Assembly (NCBI RefSeq): GCF_020178975.1
Contig: NZ_JAHXBU010000044.1
Location: 137,051-201,050, forward strand
Source: Cesiribacter sp. SM1
Lineage (GTDB): Bacteria; Bacteroidota; Bacteroidia; Cytophagales; Cyclobacteriaceae
Length of the DNA stretch: 64,000 nt
Direction of reading: 5' to 3'
Positions 18,446 to 28,211 of the stretch are shown piece after piece. Below the pieces are notes generated by a model. It was not told the DNA's origin. It did no database searches and saw nothing but the letters and a program-made list of their open reading frames with translations. The position numbers and the translations under genes are program-made. Each line of letters opens with the position of its first letter. Positions within the stretch are counted from its first letter, which is position 1.

Positions 18446-20458
18446 ATGATAGAACATAATAAAATTACAGATACAGATATAGAAGAATCTGCCTGCTGCA
18501 GTCATGAAGGGGCTGAGGTGCGTAAAAAGCCTGCTAAGCCAGTCTCCGAACAGCAGCAACAGCATGCGCACAACCATGGCAACAGCCCGGGAGCGGTAGA
18601 AATTGCCGGCTGGAAAAAACACTGGGACCTGCTGCTGGCCCTCTTTATACTGGTGGCTGTGCTGGTGATGAAATGGGGTTTTGGCCTTAGCCTGCCAGCA
18701 CCGGCAGACCTGCTGGTACATGCGGTAGCTTATTTACTGGCAGGCCGGGAGGTACTTTCCCTTGCCTTTAGAAAGGCAAAGCGGGGAGATGTTTTCAATG
18801 AGTTTGTACTGATGAGTGTGGCCACCCTGGGTGCCTTTTACATTGGCGAATACAGCGAAGGTGTTGCTGTAATGGTCTTTTACCAGATAGGGGAGTGGTT
18901 CCAGGGTTCGGCAGTAAAACGGGCTAAACTAAGCATAAAAGCGCTGCTGGATATAAGGCCTGATGAGGTGCGGGTGTTAAGAGGAGGTACCGTAGCGGTG
19001 GTAAATCCCAGGGATGTGGAACTGGGAGAGACCATACAGATGAAGCCTGGTGAAAGAGTGGCGCTTGATGGTACCCTCCGATCGGCTTCGGCTTCCTTTA
19101 ACACAGCTGCCTTAACAGGAGAAAGTGTACCCGATACTAAACACAGGGGAGAAACGGTGCTGGCCGGTATGATCAACCTCAATACAGTAGCAGAAGTAGA
19201 GGTGAATTCCCTGTTCAGGGATAGCAAGCTAAGTAAAATATTAGCGATGGTACAGGATGCAACAGCCCGTAAATCGCAAACCCAGCTTTTTATCTCGCGC
19301 TTTGCAAAGGTGTATACCCCTATTGTCTTTTTCCTGGCACTGGCGGTTTGCCTGCTGCCTTACTTTTTCACAGACGATTATGTGTTTAACGAATGGCTCT
19401 ACCGTGCTTTGGTGTTTCTGGTAATCAGCTGCCCCTGCGCCCTGGTCGTTTCCATACCGCTGGGCTATTTCGGGGGTATAGGTTTAGCCTCCAGGAACGG
19501 CATCTTGTTCAAGGGTGGTAATTTCCTGGATGTAATGGCAAAAGTAAACACAGTTGTTATGGACAAAACCGGCACCCTTACCAAAGGGGTGTTCAGGGTT
19601 CAGAAAGTGGTAAGCCCGGTGATGGAAGCAGCCGAGCTGATAGCCCTGGCGGCCGCCCTGGAAAAGTACTCCACTCACCCGGTGGCGAAGGCCGTAACGG
19701 AATATGCCGGTAAATCTGCAAGCCAGCCCGAAGTAAAGAATGTAGAGGAAATAGCCGGGCATGGCATGAAAGGGGAGGTAGCAGGTAAAATGCTGCTGGC
19801 GGGTAATCTAAAGCTGTTAAAGCAGTTTTCAGTCTCTTATCCTGCCGAGCTGGATGGCATAGCAGATACCCTTGTGGCCATTGCTTTTGGTAACAGTTAT
19901 GCGGGTTACATTGTAATTGCAGATGAGCTTAAGGAAGATGCCGCACAAGCCATTAAGCAGCTGCACAGGCTTAACATCAAAACAGTGGTGCTGTCGGGAG
20001 ACAAGCAAAGTGTTGTAGACCAGGTGGCTAAATCTGTGGGAGTGGATGAAGCCTGGGGCAACCTGCTTCCGGAGGGAAAGGTGGAAAAGCTGCAGCAGAT
20101 AAAAAGCAGGGGAGGATCAGTGGCTTTTGCAGGCGATGGCGTTAACGATGCGCCGGTGGTAGCCCTGGCAGATGCAGGCATCGCCATGGGCGGTTTAGGC
20201 AGCGATGCAACTATAGAAACTGCCGATATTGTTATCCAGAACGACCAGCCCTCTAAAATAGCCGCTTCCATCAGGGCAGGCAAAATTACCCGTAACATTG
20301 TTTGGCAGAATATAATACTTGCCATGACAGTTAAACTGGTGGTGTTAGCTTTAGGCGCTGGTGGTGTTGCCAGCCTGTGGGAGGCTGTAATTGCCGATGT
20401 AGGCGTAGCGTTGCTGGCAATACTCAATGCAGTTCGCATACAACGCATTGATCTGTAA
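18446..20458 (+). CDS. PIB-2-type heavy-metal P-type ATPase (Zn/Cd/Pb exporter type)
   Basis: 670 residues. It lacks a usual N-terminal HMA domain; instead it has a short Cys-Cys and histidine-rich tail ('ESACCSHEGAE', then a Q/H run). All core motifs are visible: TGES phosphatase motif, the CPC transmembrane motif near residue 329 ('SCPCALVVSIP'), DKTGT near 372, an HP region ('YSTHPVAKAV'), 'GDGVNDAPVVALADAGIAMG', and the last helices with 'KLVVLALGAGGVASLWEAVIADVGVALLAILNAVRI'. CPC plus the K/D pair in that last segment is the known signature of PIB-2 pumps for zinc, cadmium and lead. It is 86 bases after the SIP gene, in the same direction, and a terminator follows. Confidence 0.93.
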   Translation: MIEHNKITDTDIEESACCSHEGAEVRKKPAKPVSEQQQQHAHNHGNSPGAVEIAGWKKHWDLLLALFILVAVLVMKWGFGLSLPAPADLLVHAVAYLLAGREVLSLAFRKAKRGDVFNEFVLMSVATLGAFYIGEYSEGVAVMVFYQIGEWFQGSAVKRAKLSIKALLDIRPDEVRVLRGGTVAVVNPRDVELGETIQMKPGERVALDGTLRSASASFNTAALTGESVPDTKHRGETVLAGMINLNTVAEVEVNSLFRDSKLSKILAMVQDATARKSQTQLFISRFAKVYTPIVFFLALAVCLLPYFFTDDYVFNEWLYRALVFLVISCPCALVVSIPLGYFGGIGLASRNGILFKGGNFLDVMAKVNTVVMDKTGTLTKGVFRVQKVVSPVMEAAELIALAAALEKYSTHPVAKAVTEYAGKSASQPEVKNVEEIAGHGMKGEVAGKMLLAGNLKLLKQFSVSYPAELDGIADTLVAIAFGNSYAGYIVIADELKEDAAQAIKQLHRLNIKTVVLSGDKQSVVDQVAKSVGVDEAWGNLLPEGKVEKLQQIKSRGGSVAFAGDGVNDAPVVALADAGIAMGGLGSDATIETADIVIQNDQPSKIAASIRAGKITRNIVWQNIILAMTVKLVVLALGAGGVASLWEAVIADVGVALLAILNAVRIQRIDL

Positions 20459-20519
20459 TGAGCATATTGTACTCCGGAAAGCATTAAGCAGCTTTTCATG
20501 CTGGTTTCTGCATGCAATA

Positions 20520-20554
20520 AAAATGGTTAGGTATTTTTGATACCTGACCATTTT
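20520..20554. terminator. Bidirectional terminator between convergent genes
   Basis: AAAATGGTTAGGTAT, a 5-base loop (TTTTG) and ATACCTGACCATTTT, 14 of 15 pairs standard and one G-T. A T run on one strand and an A run on the other serve both genes: the ATPase ends at 20458, and the convergent phosphatase gene ends at 20589. Confidence 0.8.
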
Positions 20555-20588
20555 CTTAAAGCGCAATTGTTAAAGGGCTGCTGGTACA

Positions 20589-21881
20589 TCAGGCTTTAAA
20601 GCCGAAAAGCAGAATATCATCTATTTGCTTATGCTTTGCCTTCCAGCTAAGAACAGCCTCTTTCAGTAGTGCCTGCTGTTGATGGATATCCACTTTGCTA
20701 GCTTCTATGAGCAGGGCTTGCAGTCCTTTCCTGCCCAGTTTCTTGTTCTTTTCGCCCCCGTACTGGTCCTGCAGGCCATCAGATGCAAAATAGTAGGTAC
20801 TTCTTTCATCTATGGTAAGGGTGTGCTGGCTATAGTTTCTGCTTACACCCACTACATGGGTACCACCTATGCCAAGTTTGTCTCCGGCCAGTACAGAAAG
20901 CTCACCGGCTTCGGAAACTTTGTAAAGCGGCCTTCTGGCACCTGCAAATATAATTTCCCTCTTTTTCAGGTCTATCCTGCAGAGGGCAATCTCCATGCCG
21001 TCCTGGTTGCGGCTTTCTTCCTGGTTCAGTGCACTTACTACCCTGTCGTGCAGGCGGTTCAGTATTTCAGCAGGCTCTGTTACCTTACGCTGAATAATGA
21101 TTTCATTCAGCAGCTCATGACCAATAGCGCTCATAAAAGCGCCCGGTACCCCGTGTCCGGTACAGTCTGCTACTGCCAGGTACAGCTGTTCGTCTTTTTC
21201 GGTAAAGTAGTAGAAATCGCCACTTAAAATATCGCGAGGCATCAGCAGCGAAAAGCACTGCGGCAGGTGGGCCTGTATGGTGGCCATCTTTGGCATCATG
21301 GCCTGCTGTATACGCTTGCCATAATGGATGCTGTCGATAATGTTTTTTCGCTGTGCTTCCAGTTGTACGTTAGCCTGCCCCAGGTTTTCAACCTTTAGGG
21401 TAAGCTCCATTTGTTTGATTACCTGTTTGGCTAAGGTGGTAAGGGCAAAGCGTTGCTCCTTTGTGAGGGTTTTGGGCTTTGTATCAATTACACAGAGGGT
21501 GCCCAGGTTGTAGCCATCTGGGGTTTCCAGCGGCATTCCGGCATAAAAGCGGATGCCGGTTTCACCGCTTACCAGTGGGTTATCATGAAAACGCTCGTCG
21601 GCCAATGCATCAGGCACCTCAAAAATTTCGTTTTTCTGAATTGCATGCGCACAAAAAGCCAGACCTCGTGGTGTTTCTTTTGCCTCCAGGCCCACTTGTG
21701 CTTTAAACCACTGTCTGTCTTCATCTAAAAGAGATACCAGGGAAATCGGTGCTTCGCATATCTGGGAGGCAAGCTGCACAAGCTCTTCGTAGGCTTGCTC
21801 AACAGGCGTATCCATAATATTGTAACGGGATAGAGCCTCCAGGCGCTGCTCTTCGTTTGCCGGTAATGGAGCTGAAATCAT
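20589..21881 (-). CDS. GAF domain plus SpoIIE-type (PP2C-like) serine phosphatase
   Basis: 430 residues. Residues 10-165 are a GAF domain of the common subgroup that begins '[30 protein letters not shown]' and continues '[20 protein letters not shown]'. Residues 205-430 are a SpoIIE/RsbU-type phosphatase, with 'LSGDFYYF' (metal-binding D), '[25 protein letters not shown]' and '[14 protein letters not shown]'. Such enzymes dephosphorylate anti-sigma factor antagonists (STAS proteins) and feed a stress response. A STAS-like protein is encoded about 8 kb away at 30204, but I have no proof of a link. Confidence 0.9.
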   Translation of the reverse strand: MISAPLPANEEQRLEALSRYNIMDTPVEQAYEELVQLASQICEAPISLVSLLDEDRQWFKAQVGLEAKETPRGLAFCAHAIQKNEIFEVPDALADERFHDNPLVSGETGIRFYAGMPLETPDGYNLGTLCVIDTKPKTLTKEQRFALTTLAKQVIKQMELTLKVENLGQANVQLEAQRKNIIDSIHYGKRIQQAMMPKMATIQAHLPQCFSLLMPRDILSGDFYYFTEKDEQLYLAVADCTGHGVPGAFMSAIGHELLNEIIIQRKVTEPAEILNRLHDRVVSALNQEESRNQDGMEIALCRIDLKKREIIFAGARRPLYKVSEAGELSVLAGDKLGIGGTHVVGVSRNYSQHTLTIDERSTYYFASDGLQDQYGGEKNKKLGRKGLQALLIEASKVDIHQQQALLKEAVLSWKAKHKQIDDILLFGFKA

Positions 21882-22297
21882 AAGTGTTTGAATTCTTGTT
21901 TTGCCAGGATTTCCTCATTTAGTCTAATACAGGAGGATTCCATCAGGCCGAATCACAAACCTCTCTCTTTCCGCCTAAAGATGGCTGGTAAGGCAGCCCC
22001 AATCACTACATGGGTAAGTATTTACAATATCAGGATTGTTTACAGTATTTTGGTAAGTAATAATTGTAGTGTTTACCAGGGCTTTAGGGAAACACAGCTT
22101 GTGTGAAGAGGCATGAATAGTGCCTGGTGGTGTGGTTGTTGTAACATGCATATCTTTTCAGGGCACAATACCAGCTTTTTTTATTACATGCTGGCAGTAC
22201 TGGCTGCTATGAAAAAGGGCCGGGCTGATGTTGATTGCAAAGGCTATAAGTGGTCAGCAGGAGTCACTTGACGTAGCCCATCAACAAGACATTCTTT
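21882..22297. other. Intergenic stretch
   Basis: About 415 bases. Minor open frames are short and without family signal. No hairpin, repeat or RNA is recognised. It presumably contains the phosphatase promoter on one side and the end of the dehydrogenase transcript on the other. Confidence 0.5.
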
Positions 22298-23932
22298 TTA
22301 TTCGCTTAGACTAACAATGTAATCCAGCAGAGCCTCTTTTTCTGAATCGGTTAAAGATGTAAGGAGGCCCTCGTACATCAGTGATTTTTTTTCATCTTCT
22401 GTTTTAAGAATGTCACTGCGATTGATCTGCACCACATGATTGCCTGTCATCATCAGGGAGATCTGCTCTTCATTTGCATTAACCACCCTGCCAATGAGCG
22501 ACTGCCCGTTTGTTTTGTGTACCCGCAGGGCCATCATGCTGGGCTTGATCCGCTCTGAGGGGCTAAGGATTTCTTCCAGGATTTCGGTTCTGTTTAGCCG
22601 TTTTGCCACATCCTTCAGGTTGGGGCCCAGTAGCTCTGTTGCCCCGTCTACAGCATGGCAGCCCAGGCAGGCACGTTCTGCAAATAACTGTTTACCGGCT
22701 TCCAGGGAGTTTTTTGAGAATGTCTTAGTAAGCCCGGCCCTTACTTTTACTGGTTTTTCTGAAAGCGCAGGATCATAAACCAGTTTATAGAAAGCCCCTT
22801 CGTTCTCATAAATTGCATTGTACCAGTAGTCTGCTTTTCCGTGTTGCGAGAGGTACAGCGCACCATCTTTGCCAAAGGCCAGGTTCGATAGCTTGGGGAT
22901 ATCGGCTACAGGATATTCCTGGTAAGTGTAACTGCCATCGGGCAGCTGCTGAATTACAACACGGCCCACACCACCACGGCTCCATCGTTCGCCAGGCCCA
23001 TAAAAAGATACAAAAAGATTTCCGGCGGTGCCGCCAAAGTCATTATCCGCTTTGTTAAATTCAATACCGGAAGGAGCCATTTCCGTTTGCAGCGCATACA
23101 CAGGTGCTGTTATAGACCTAAAAGTGTATTTTGCAGGATTGTGCCCATAGAAGCTGTTTTTTACCAGGAGGTTCAGCTCTTCCTGTGGATTTCCGCCGCC
23201 TTCATTGTCAATAAAAAGCAGGTCTCCCTTTTGATCAAAGCTCATATCGTACACAGAGCGGATGCCGGTGGCTACGGCTTCTGCCTTTTTACCATCAGGA
23301 GAAATGCGCAGAATGGAGCCGCGGTAACCATTCGGATCTGGTGAGGGTGATGCATTCCATGAGTCTGTTGTCAGTGCCAGGTAAAGCCAGCCATCCGGGC
23401 CAAAATTAAGGCCACAGGTCCATTCATAGGGATGTTCACTGTTGGGGATCTCATCAAAGAATACCCAGCTTGTATCAGCTTTCAGGTCGCCATCAGTATC
23501 CAGAAATGCCCGTACCTGCTGGGCAGTGCCAATATAGATGGTATCCCCTCTGTGGGTAAAGCCCGAGGGAGAGCGCAGTCCATAATCTTTTACATTGCAG
23601 TAAAGCCTGGCTTCATCTTCAAGCCCATCTTTATCGGTATCGTGCAAAGAATAAACTTCACCCGTCTGGTTCGCGGCATAGAGAACCTCAGCGGGGCCGC
23701 TTGCCAGCTGTATTGGATTGGCAGTTTTAACCCCCTTAACTATTGGCAGTTTAACTACCCTGTATGGACCATACACTGATACGGTTGTATCCATAAAAGC
23801 ACTGTAGGTGGGGGTAGATTCCCGGCTGGTGCAGGCGGCAGCAAGCATGCTGATGATAACCACTGCTGCTAAAGCAGCTGTAGCGCGTGCAGTGCTGCCG
23901 GCCCTTAAGAAATGCACAAAGGATCCCATCAT
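22298..23932 (-). CDS. PQQ-like/sorbosone-type dehydrogenase lipoprotein fused to a cytochrome c domain
   Basis: 544 residues. A lipoprotein signal ends in 'LAAACTSRES'. Residues 45-390 form a beta-propeller of the sorbosone or soluble glucose dehydrogenase type ('CGLNFGPDGWLYLAL', 'YDMSFDQKGDLLFIDNEGG', 'LAFGKDGALYLSQHG'). The C-terminal part has one heme motif C-L-G-C-H near residue 422, followed by 'ILEEILSPSERIKPSMMALRV', 'LIGRVVNANEEQISLMM' and the end 'LTDSEKEALLDYIVSL'. This is the heme-binding domain often fused to such propellers in Bacteroidetes and Planctomycetes. It probably oxidises a sugar or aldehyde in the periplasm and passes electrons to a respiratory chain. It stands alone. 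Confidence 0.88.
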   Translation of the reverse strand: MMGSFVHFLRAGSTARATAALAAVVIISMLAAACTSRESTPTYSAFMDTTVSVYGPYRVVKLPIVKGVKTANPIQLASGPAEVLYAANQTGEVYSLHDTDKDGLEDEARLYCNVKDYGLRSPSGFTHRGDTIYIGTAQQVRAFLDTDGDLKADTSWVFFDEIPNSEHPYEWTCGLNFGPDGWLYLALTTDSWNASPSPDPNGYRGSILRISPDGKKAEAVATGIRSVYDMSFDQKGDLLFIDNEGGGNPQEELNLLVKNSFYGHNPAKYTFRSITAPVYALQTEMAPSGIEFNKADNDFGGTAGNLFVSFYGPGERWSRGGVGRVVIQQLPDGSYTYQEYPVADIPKLSNLAFGKDGALYLSQHGKADYWYNAIYENEGAFYKLVYDPALSEKPVKVRAGLTKTFSKNSLEAGKQLFAERACLGCHAVDGATELLGPNLKDVAKRLNRTEILEEILSPSERIKPSMMALRVHKTNGQSLIGRVVNANEEQISLMMTGNHVVQINRSDILKTEDEKKSLMYEGLLTSLTDSEKEALLDYIVSLSE

Positions 23933-24139
23933 AAGGCTGTGCTTTGGTTAATATAAATATATGGTTAATTTTTTGAAATTAACTATACGGGGAGGGGCCA
24001 TTATTAAGTCCGGAAGCTACATTTGTGTTTTTGTAAGGTAATGATCTTGAGTTGTTTATGGGTTAATATGTTGCCTGATCATGCAGGCTTTGTATGGAAG
24101 CTGGCGAGCGCAAGCCCATGCTGTTCCTGAAAATACTTT

Positions 24140-25009
24140 TTAATCCTTTAGTTCTGGCGTAACCACAGCAATTACCGGCAAATGGTCGGAGGGGTATTTT
24201 CCGTTTTGTGCATCTGTTAGCGTAGCGTGCTGAAGCACAGAAAAATGCTTTGAAACGAAAATATAGTCTATCTTTTTTCCCAGTTCGTTTTGTACGTCAA
24301 AGGTGCTAAAGGTGCCGGATGGGCCGTAGTGCCCGCTTTCAGATATGGTTTCGGTATCAAGCAGCTCACCGCTTTTGATAAGGTTAGCGTAGGCCTGGCT
24401 ATCCTGGGTAGTATTAAAATCACCGGTTAAGATAAAGGGGCTGTTGCCGGCAATTTCCCTGATCTTGTTTGTAAGCAGCGTAGCACTGTTTTCGCGGGCC
24501 TTTACTCCTACATGATCGAAATGGGTGTTATAGTGATAAAATACACCACCCGTTTGCTTGTGCTTTAATTTTACCCAGCTGCAGATGCGAACAATGGCGG
24601 CATCCCATCCTTTGCTGGGCTGGTTGGGTTGCGGCGATAACCAGAAGGTTCCACTGTCCTGAACCTGGAACTTATCTTTATTATAAAATACAGCCGAAAA
24701 TTCACCGCTTTCCTTGCCGTCGTCCCTGCCCACGCCATACCATGCATACTGTGGTAAAGCTTCTGCCAGCTGCTTTACCTGCTGGGGCAGTGCTTCCTGT
24801 ACGCCCAGTAAATCTGGCTGGTGATAGCGGATCAGGCCAGTTACCCGCTCTTTCCGGTGGGGCCACTGGTCTTCTTTGTCAGCGGGGGTATCCAGGCGAA
24901 TGTTGTAAGACATAACACGCAGTGGTGCAGCTGCCTGCTGGGCGGTGGCATAGGTGCTGCAGAAGATTACAAAGAAGGCCAGCAATACTAAATTCTGAAA
25001 TGTTACCAT
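24140..25009 (-). CDS. Secreted endonuclease/exonuclease/phosphatase (EEP) family hydrolase
   Basis: 289 residues with a signal peptide (MVTFQNLVLLAFFVIFCSTY). EEP motifs are in order: 'VMSYNIRLD' (N), 'PDLLGVQEA' (metal-binding E), 'YNTHFDHVG' (H), 'ILTGDFNTTQ' (D and N) and the end 'YPSDHLPVIAVV' (D-H). Members cut phosphodiester or phosphomonoester bonds; those with this signal and length are often annotated as sphingomyelinase-like or nucleic-acid hydrolases. No specificity domain is present, so the substrate cannot be chosen. It is separated from neighbours by over 200 bases. Confidence 0.9.
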   Translation of the reverse strand: MVTFQNLVLLAFFVIFCSTYATAQQAAAPLRVMSYNIRLDTPADKEDQWPHRKERVTGLIRYHQPDLLGVQEALPQQVKQLAEALPQYAWYGVGRDDGKESGEFSAVFYNKDKFQVQDSGTFWLSPQPNQPSKGWDAAIVRICSWVKLKHKQTGGVFYHYNTHFDHVGVKARENSATLLTNKIREIAGNSPFILTGDFNTTQDSQAYANLIKSGELLDTETISESGHYGPSGTFSTFDVQNELGKKIDYIFVSKHFSVLQHATLTDAQNGKYPSDHLPVIAVVTPELKD

Positions 25010-25365
25010 GACTGATGATAAAAAAGCGTGCTCTAAAAAATGACACTAGATTTCTTTAAAATGATACTTTCCTGCCAGAGCTGAAAGCAAAACAAAAATT
25101 AAACAATGATTACCCAATCCTGTGAGCATCTACACAAAAGAGAGAGAAGCCCGGCAGTTTTTGAGTGCTTTTTTAGTGGGGCCAGGCATCAGGCCAACAG
25201 GAGACCACCCGCTGGCTTGCCACACAACAGCACCCTGCCAACAGCAAAACAAGGATGTCGCATACAGCCCTTTCTTTGCCGTTTTTGCACCCCATAGCTA
25301 CAAAATTTTCATTTTAGATTTGCCTGTAGATATTTATATTAACACAACCTTAATCTTGATACCCC
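25010..25365. other. Divergent promoter region
   Basis: About 355 bases between the EEP gene start and the SRPBCC gene start. Open frames here are short and show no family signal. No hairpin or repeat is evident. Confidence 0.5.
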
Positions 25366-26244
25366 ATGGAAACTGTAGCAAAAAAAGCCCTTACGGTAGC
25401 AGCAACTATCAATGCGCCTGTAGACAATGTATGGAGGCTCTGGACTGGTCCTCATCATATCATTCACTGGAACAATGCCTCCGGCGACTGGCACACCAGC
25501 AGGGCAGAAAATGATCTTCGGCCGGGCGGCAAATTCCTCTCCAGGATGGAAGCCAGGGACGGTAGCTTTGGCTTCGACTTCGAGGGAACTTACGATGCTG
25601 TAGTACCCCGGCAGCTAATCTCCTACAGCATGCCTGATGGAAGAAAAGTCAAAATTGTGTTTGAAGAAAAGGAGGATCGGACTACCGTAACAGAAACCTT
25701 TGATGCAGATACCGCTCATCCCGCAGAAATGCAGCAGGCTGGCTGGCAGGCTATCCTCGATAACTTCAAAAAGTATGTAGAGGAGTCTGCTGAAATGGAA
25801 CAGCTGCATTTTGAGATCCTGATCGATGCCCCGGCTGAAAAAGTGTACAACACCATGTTAGACCAGGAACATTATACAGCCTGGACAGCGGTATTTAATC
25901 CCGATTCACATTATGAGGGATCCTGGGAAAAGGGCTCTAAAATTCTATTTATAGGTGCCGGCGAGAATGGGGAGCAGGGAGGAATGGTAAGCCGTATAAA
26001 AGAAAACATCCCTCATAAGTATGTGTCGATAGAGCACCTGGGGCTTTATCAGAACGGCAGGGAAATTACAACTGGTAAAGAGGTGGAAAACTGGGCAGGA
26101 TCTTTGGAGAACTACAGCTTTGAGAACCGGAATGGCAGTACGCTTTTATCAGTAGATATGGATGCCAATCAGGAATTCAGGGAGATGTTTTCAGCACTGT
26201 GGCCCAAGGCACTGGAGAAACTAAAAGCGCTTTGCGAAGCCTGA
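25366..26244 (+). CDS. Tandem SRPBCC (AHSA1-like) protein
   Basis: 292 residues made of two copies of the same fold. Residues 5-140 begin 'ALTVAATINAPVDNVWRLWTGPHHIIHWNN' and end 'AGWQAILDNFKKYVE'; residues 146-292 begin 'HFEILIDAPAEKVYNTMLDQEHYTAWT' and end with 'LWPKALEKLKALCE'. Each half has the usual AHSA1 pattern (apolar helix-grip cavity). Family members bind hydrophobic ligands or activate Hsp90. Single-domain forms are common in Bacteroidetes, and this joined form is less usual. The cytoplasmic location fits the lack of a signal. It stands alone between its neighbours. Confidence 0.87.
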   Translation: METVAKKALTVAATINAPVDNVWRLWTGPHHIIHWNNASGDWHTSRAENDLRPGGKFLSRMEARDGSFGFDFEGTYDAVVPRQLISYSMPDGRKVKIVFEEKEDRTTVTETFDADTAHPAEMQQAGWQAILDNFKKYVEESAEMEQLHFEILIDAPAEKVYNTMLDQEHYTAWTAVFNPDSHYEGSWEKGSKILFIGAGENGEQGGMVSRIKENIPHKYVSIEHLGLYQNGREITTGKEVENWAGSLENYSFENRNGSTLLSVDMDANQEFREMFSALWPKALEKLKALCEA

Positions 26245-26532
26245 TTGGCTTTAGAGCCCTTTTTAACTTTAGCCTGAAAATAACACTTCCCAAAGGGGGC
26301 TTATTTTTTAAATCCCGGGCTTTTAATTTAAATGAAGTGCTGCCCTTGCAGGGGTACACATTCTGGCAGTAGTCCTGGCCTTGAGAGCAATTCAAAGATC
26401 TGTGCTGACAGAGATAGTAGACGCTGCTGTTTTTGCTGTAAATCAACTAAATGCACTGTTAACACGTAAACGGACCATCAGTCAGCCATCTTTTGCTATC
26501 TGATTACATGTCGAATCTTTAAATTTAAAGTC

Positions 26533-26814
26533 ATGGATGCAGCAAAGTTAGATCAGTTGAATTCTATTAAATCTTCCCTGGAAGATTTACATAACAGCCA
26601 GGTAGCGCTGGTTCAGAAAGTGGCCCAACTTGAAGTGAACCTGATGAACACACCAGATAAAGAAGTGGAAACAGGCCTGCTTGAGGTTTATTCTAATGCT
26701 TCTGATAATGAGGATCTCATCAAGAACATGCTGGATAAATTTAACAGCAGGGTTGAAAAAGCCAACAAGGAGTTTACGCCTGCCCCAGAAGAGGAAGGGG
26801 CTGGAGAAGAATAA
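26533..26814 (+). CDS. Small acidic coiled-coil protein, unknown function
   Basis: 93 residues. Residues 4-40 read as a heptad-type coiled coil ('LNSIKSSLEDLHNSQVALVQKVAQLEVNL'), and the C-terminal end is acidic (EEEGAGEE). No signal peptide, Cys or catalytic residues. The start follows an AT-rich leader, and a terminator-like hairpin follows the stop at about 20 bases, which supports a real transcript. I do not recognise a family; it may be a scaffold or regulator partner. Confidence 0.68.
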   Translation: MDAAKLDQLNSIKSSLEDLHNSQVALVQKVAQLEVNLMNTPDKEVETGLLEVYSNASDNEDLIKNMLDKFNSRVEKANKEFTPAPEEEGAGEE

Positions 26815-26833
26815 ATAATCAAGTTTTATAGGA

Positions 26834-26901
26834 GGGACTGGTTTGCCAACAGCCACAGGTGAAAAATTCCTTTGGTTGTTTGATGAACCAGTCCTTTTTT
26901 G
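26834..26901 (+). terminator. Long-loop hairpin after the coiled-coil gene
   Basis: GGGACTGGTTT at 26834 pairs with GAACCAGTCC at 26885, then six T. The loop of about 40 bases contains another weak helix. The stem core GGACTGGTT is the same as that of the terminator at 28011. Confidence 0.6.
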
Positions 26902-27215
26902 TTGTATAAAAATGGATATCAATAGGTGCTATGCGGGGTGGGGTATAGTCAGGGTGAACAGGCAATCTTAAACAAGGAACAGCTGATGGATTATGCTGTA
27001 AGATGCACTATACTATACAACATACACCTGCAATTTTAACGTATTTCAGAAAGTATTCTGTTAGGCACAGAAAACGATCATCACGAAAAATGCAGTATTG
27101 ACTAAGAATAGGGACTTTTTACGCCATGAAACCTGTTTTGTAACCCTTTTTCTTTTAACAAGTATAATATAGTGGGATTATTCCAATTTTTTAAAATTAA
27201 TTAAACAGGAAAACT

Positions 27216-27944
27216 ATGAAAAAGAGATATTTAAAATTTTTTGCAGCATCAGCGGTATTATCCGCAGCAATGTTTGGTTGCACCAGTTCAGGAGAAGTAA
27301 GTGATAATACAGGTTTGGAACCTACCCAGGTGGTAGTAACTGAAACAGAAGTGGCTTCTGGTACCACACCAGATGGTTCAACAGTAGTAGTAACTGATAC
27401 AGATGTAGTTGCAGATACTACCATTATGACTACAGCCAGGGATAACATGGCCAATACACAGTTGGAGTATGACGATATGTTTGATGATGTGGCTGATACA
27501 GAACAGTATGATGTTCTTTCTCTGGCAAGAACAAACCCTAATCTATCCACTTTTGTGGAACTTGTAGAACTATCAGGTTTAGCCACTTCCCTTAAGATGG
27601 CAGATCCGGTTACTTTGTTTATTCCAACAAATGCAGCATTTAACCAACTGTCGCAGGAACGTCTGGCAGAATTAGTAGCCCCACAGAACAGAACGGAACT
27701 GATGGAATTTGTAAACATGCACATTCTGCCACAGGAAACATCTTCCGCATCTTTCAATGATAATTCGTTTATAGACAGAGGAGAGGAAGAAGACATTCCT
27801 GTAAATATTGAAATGAATGGTACCGTTGTGTATGTTGGTGGCGCGCAGATTGTAAAATCAGATGTTGAAGCCTCTAACGGTGTGATTCACGTATTGAATG
27901 GTGTTATCGAAACTACTGATGCAGCCGGAGCTGATATTGACTAA
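27216..27944 (+). CDS. Fasciclin-domain lipoprotein
   Basis: 242 residues. The signal peptide ends in a lipobox Cys ('AAMFGCTSSGE'). Residues 20-80 are a threonine- and valine-rich low-complexity linker ('VVVTETEVASGT', 'VVVTDTDVVADT'). Residues 100-242 form a fasciclin (FAS1) domain: 'SLARTNPNLSTFVELVELSGLATSL', 'PVTLFIPTNAAFNQL', 'FVNMHILPQ' and the end 'NGVIHVLNGVI'. FAS1 domains act in adhesion. A strong terminator follows. The 400 bases upstream (26815-27215) hold only the preceding hairpin and AT-rich sequence, with TTTTG at 27136 and TATAATAT at 27163 as a possible promoter. Confidence 0.92.
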   Translation: MKKRYLKFFAASAVLSAAMFGCTSSGEVSDNTGLEPTQVVVTETEVASGTTPDGSTVVVTDTDVVADTTIMTTARDNMANTQLEYDDMFDDVADTEQYDVLSLARTNPNLSTFVELVELSGLATSLKMADPVTLFIPTNAAFNQLSQERLAELVAPQNRTELMEFVNMHILPQETSSASFNDNSFIDRGEEEDIPVNIEMNGTVVYVGGAQIVKSDVEASNGVIHVLNGVIETTDAAGADID

Positions 27945-28010
27945 TAGTAGTATGTATTCATCTCCTGATGAATACACCAATGTCCGGCATTAAAGGATAT
28001 CACCAATCAA

Positions 28011-28047
28011 AAAACCAGTCCCTGATAATTAGGGACTGGTTTTTTTT
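28011..28047 (+). terminator. Strong intrinsic terminator after the fasciclin gene
   Basis: AAAACCAGTCCCT, 7-base loop, AGGGACTGGTTTT: a 13-base perfect stem followed by further T. It is 67 bases after the stop. Confidence 0.9.
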
Positions 28048-28211
28048 GTTATTGTAAACATCAGCACCTTTAAAGATAGCTTAACCGTTAATTTATAAAT
28101 TTCTTATTATCAGTTTCTTGCAGAAAGCTTATATTTTTCGTCTGATAGTTAGACCCATGTTTATAAAATGTGTGGCAAACTTCAGATATTAGTCCCGAAT
28201 ATCCGGAAAAA

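Noticed and set aside
25106-25514. Overlapping small frames before the tandem SRPBCC gene
   Set aside because: They have no start signal, overlap the gene and show no protein-like pattern.
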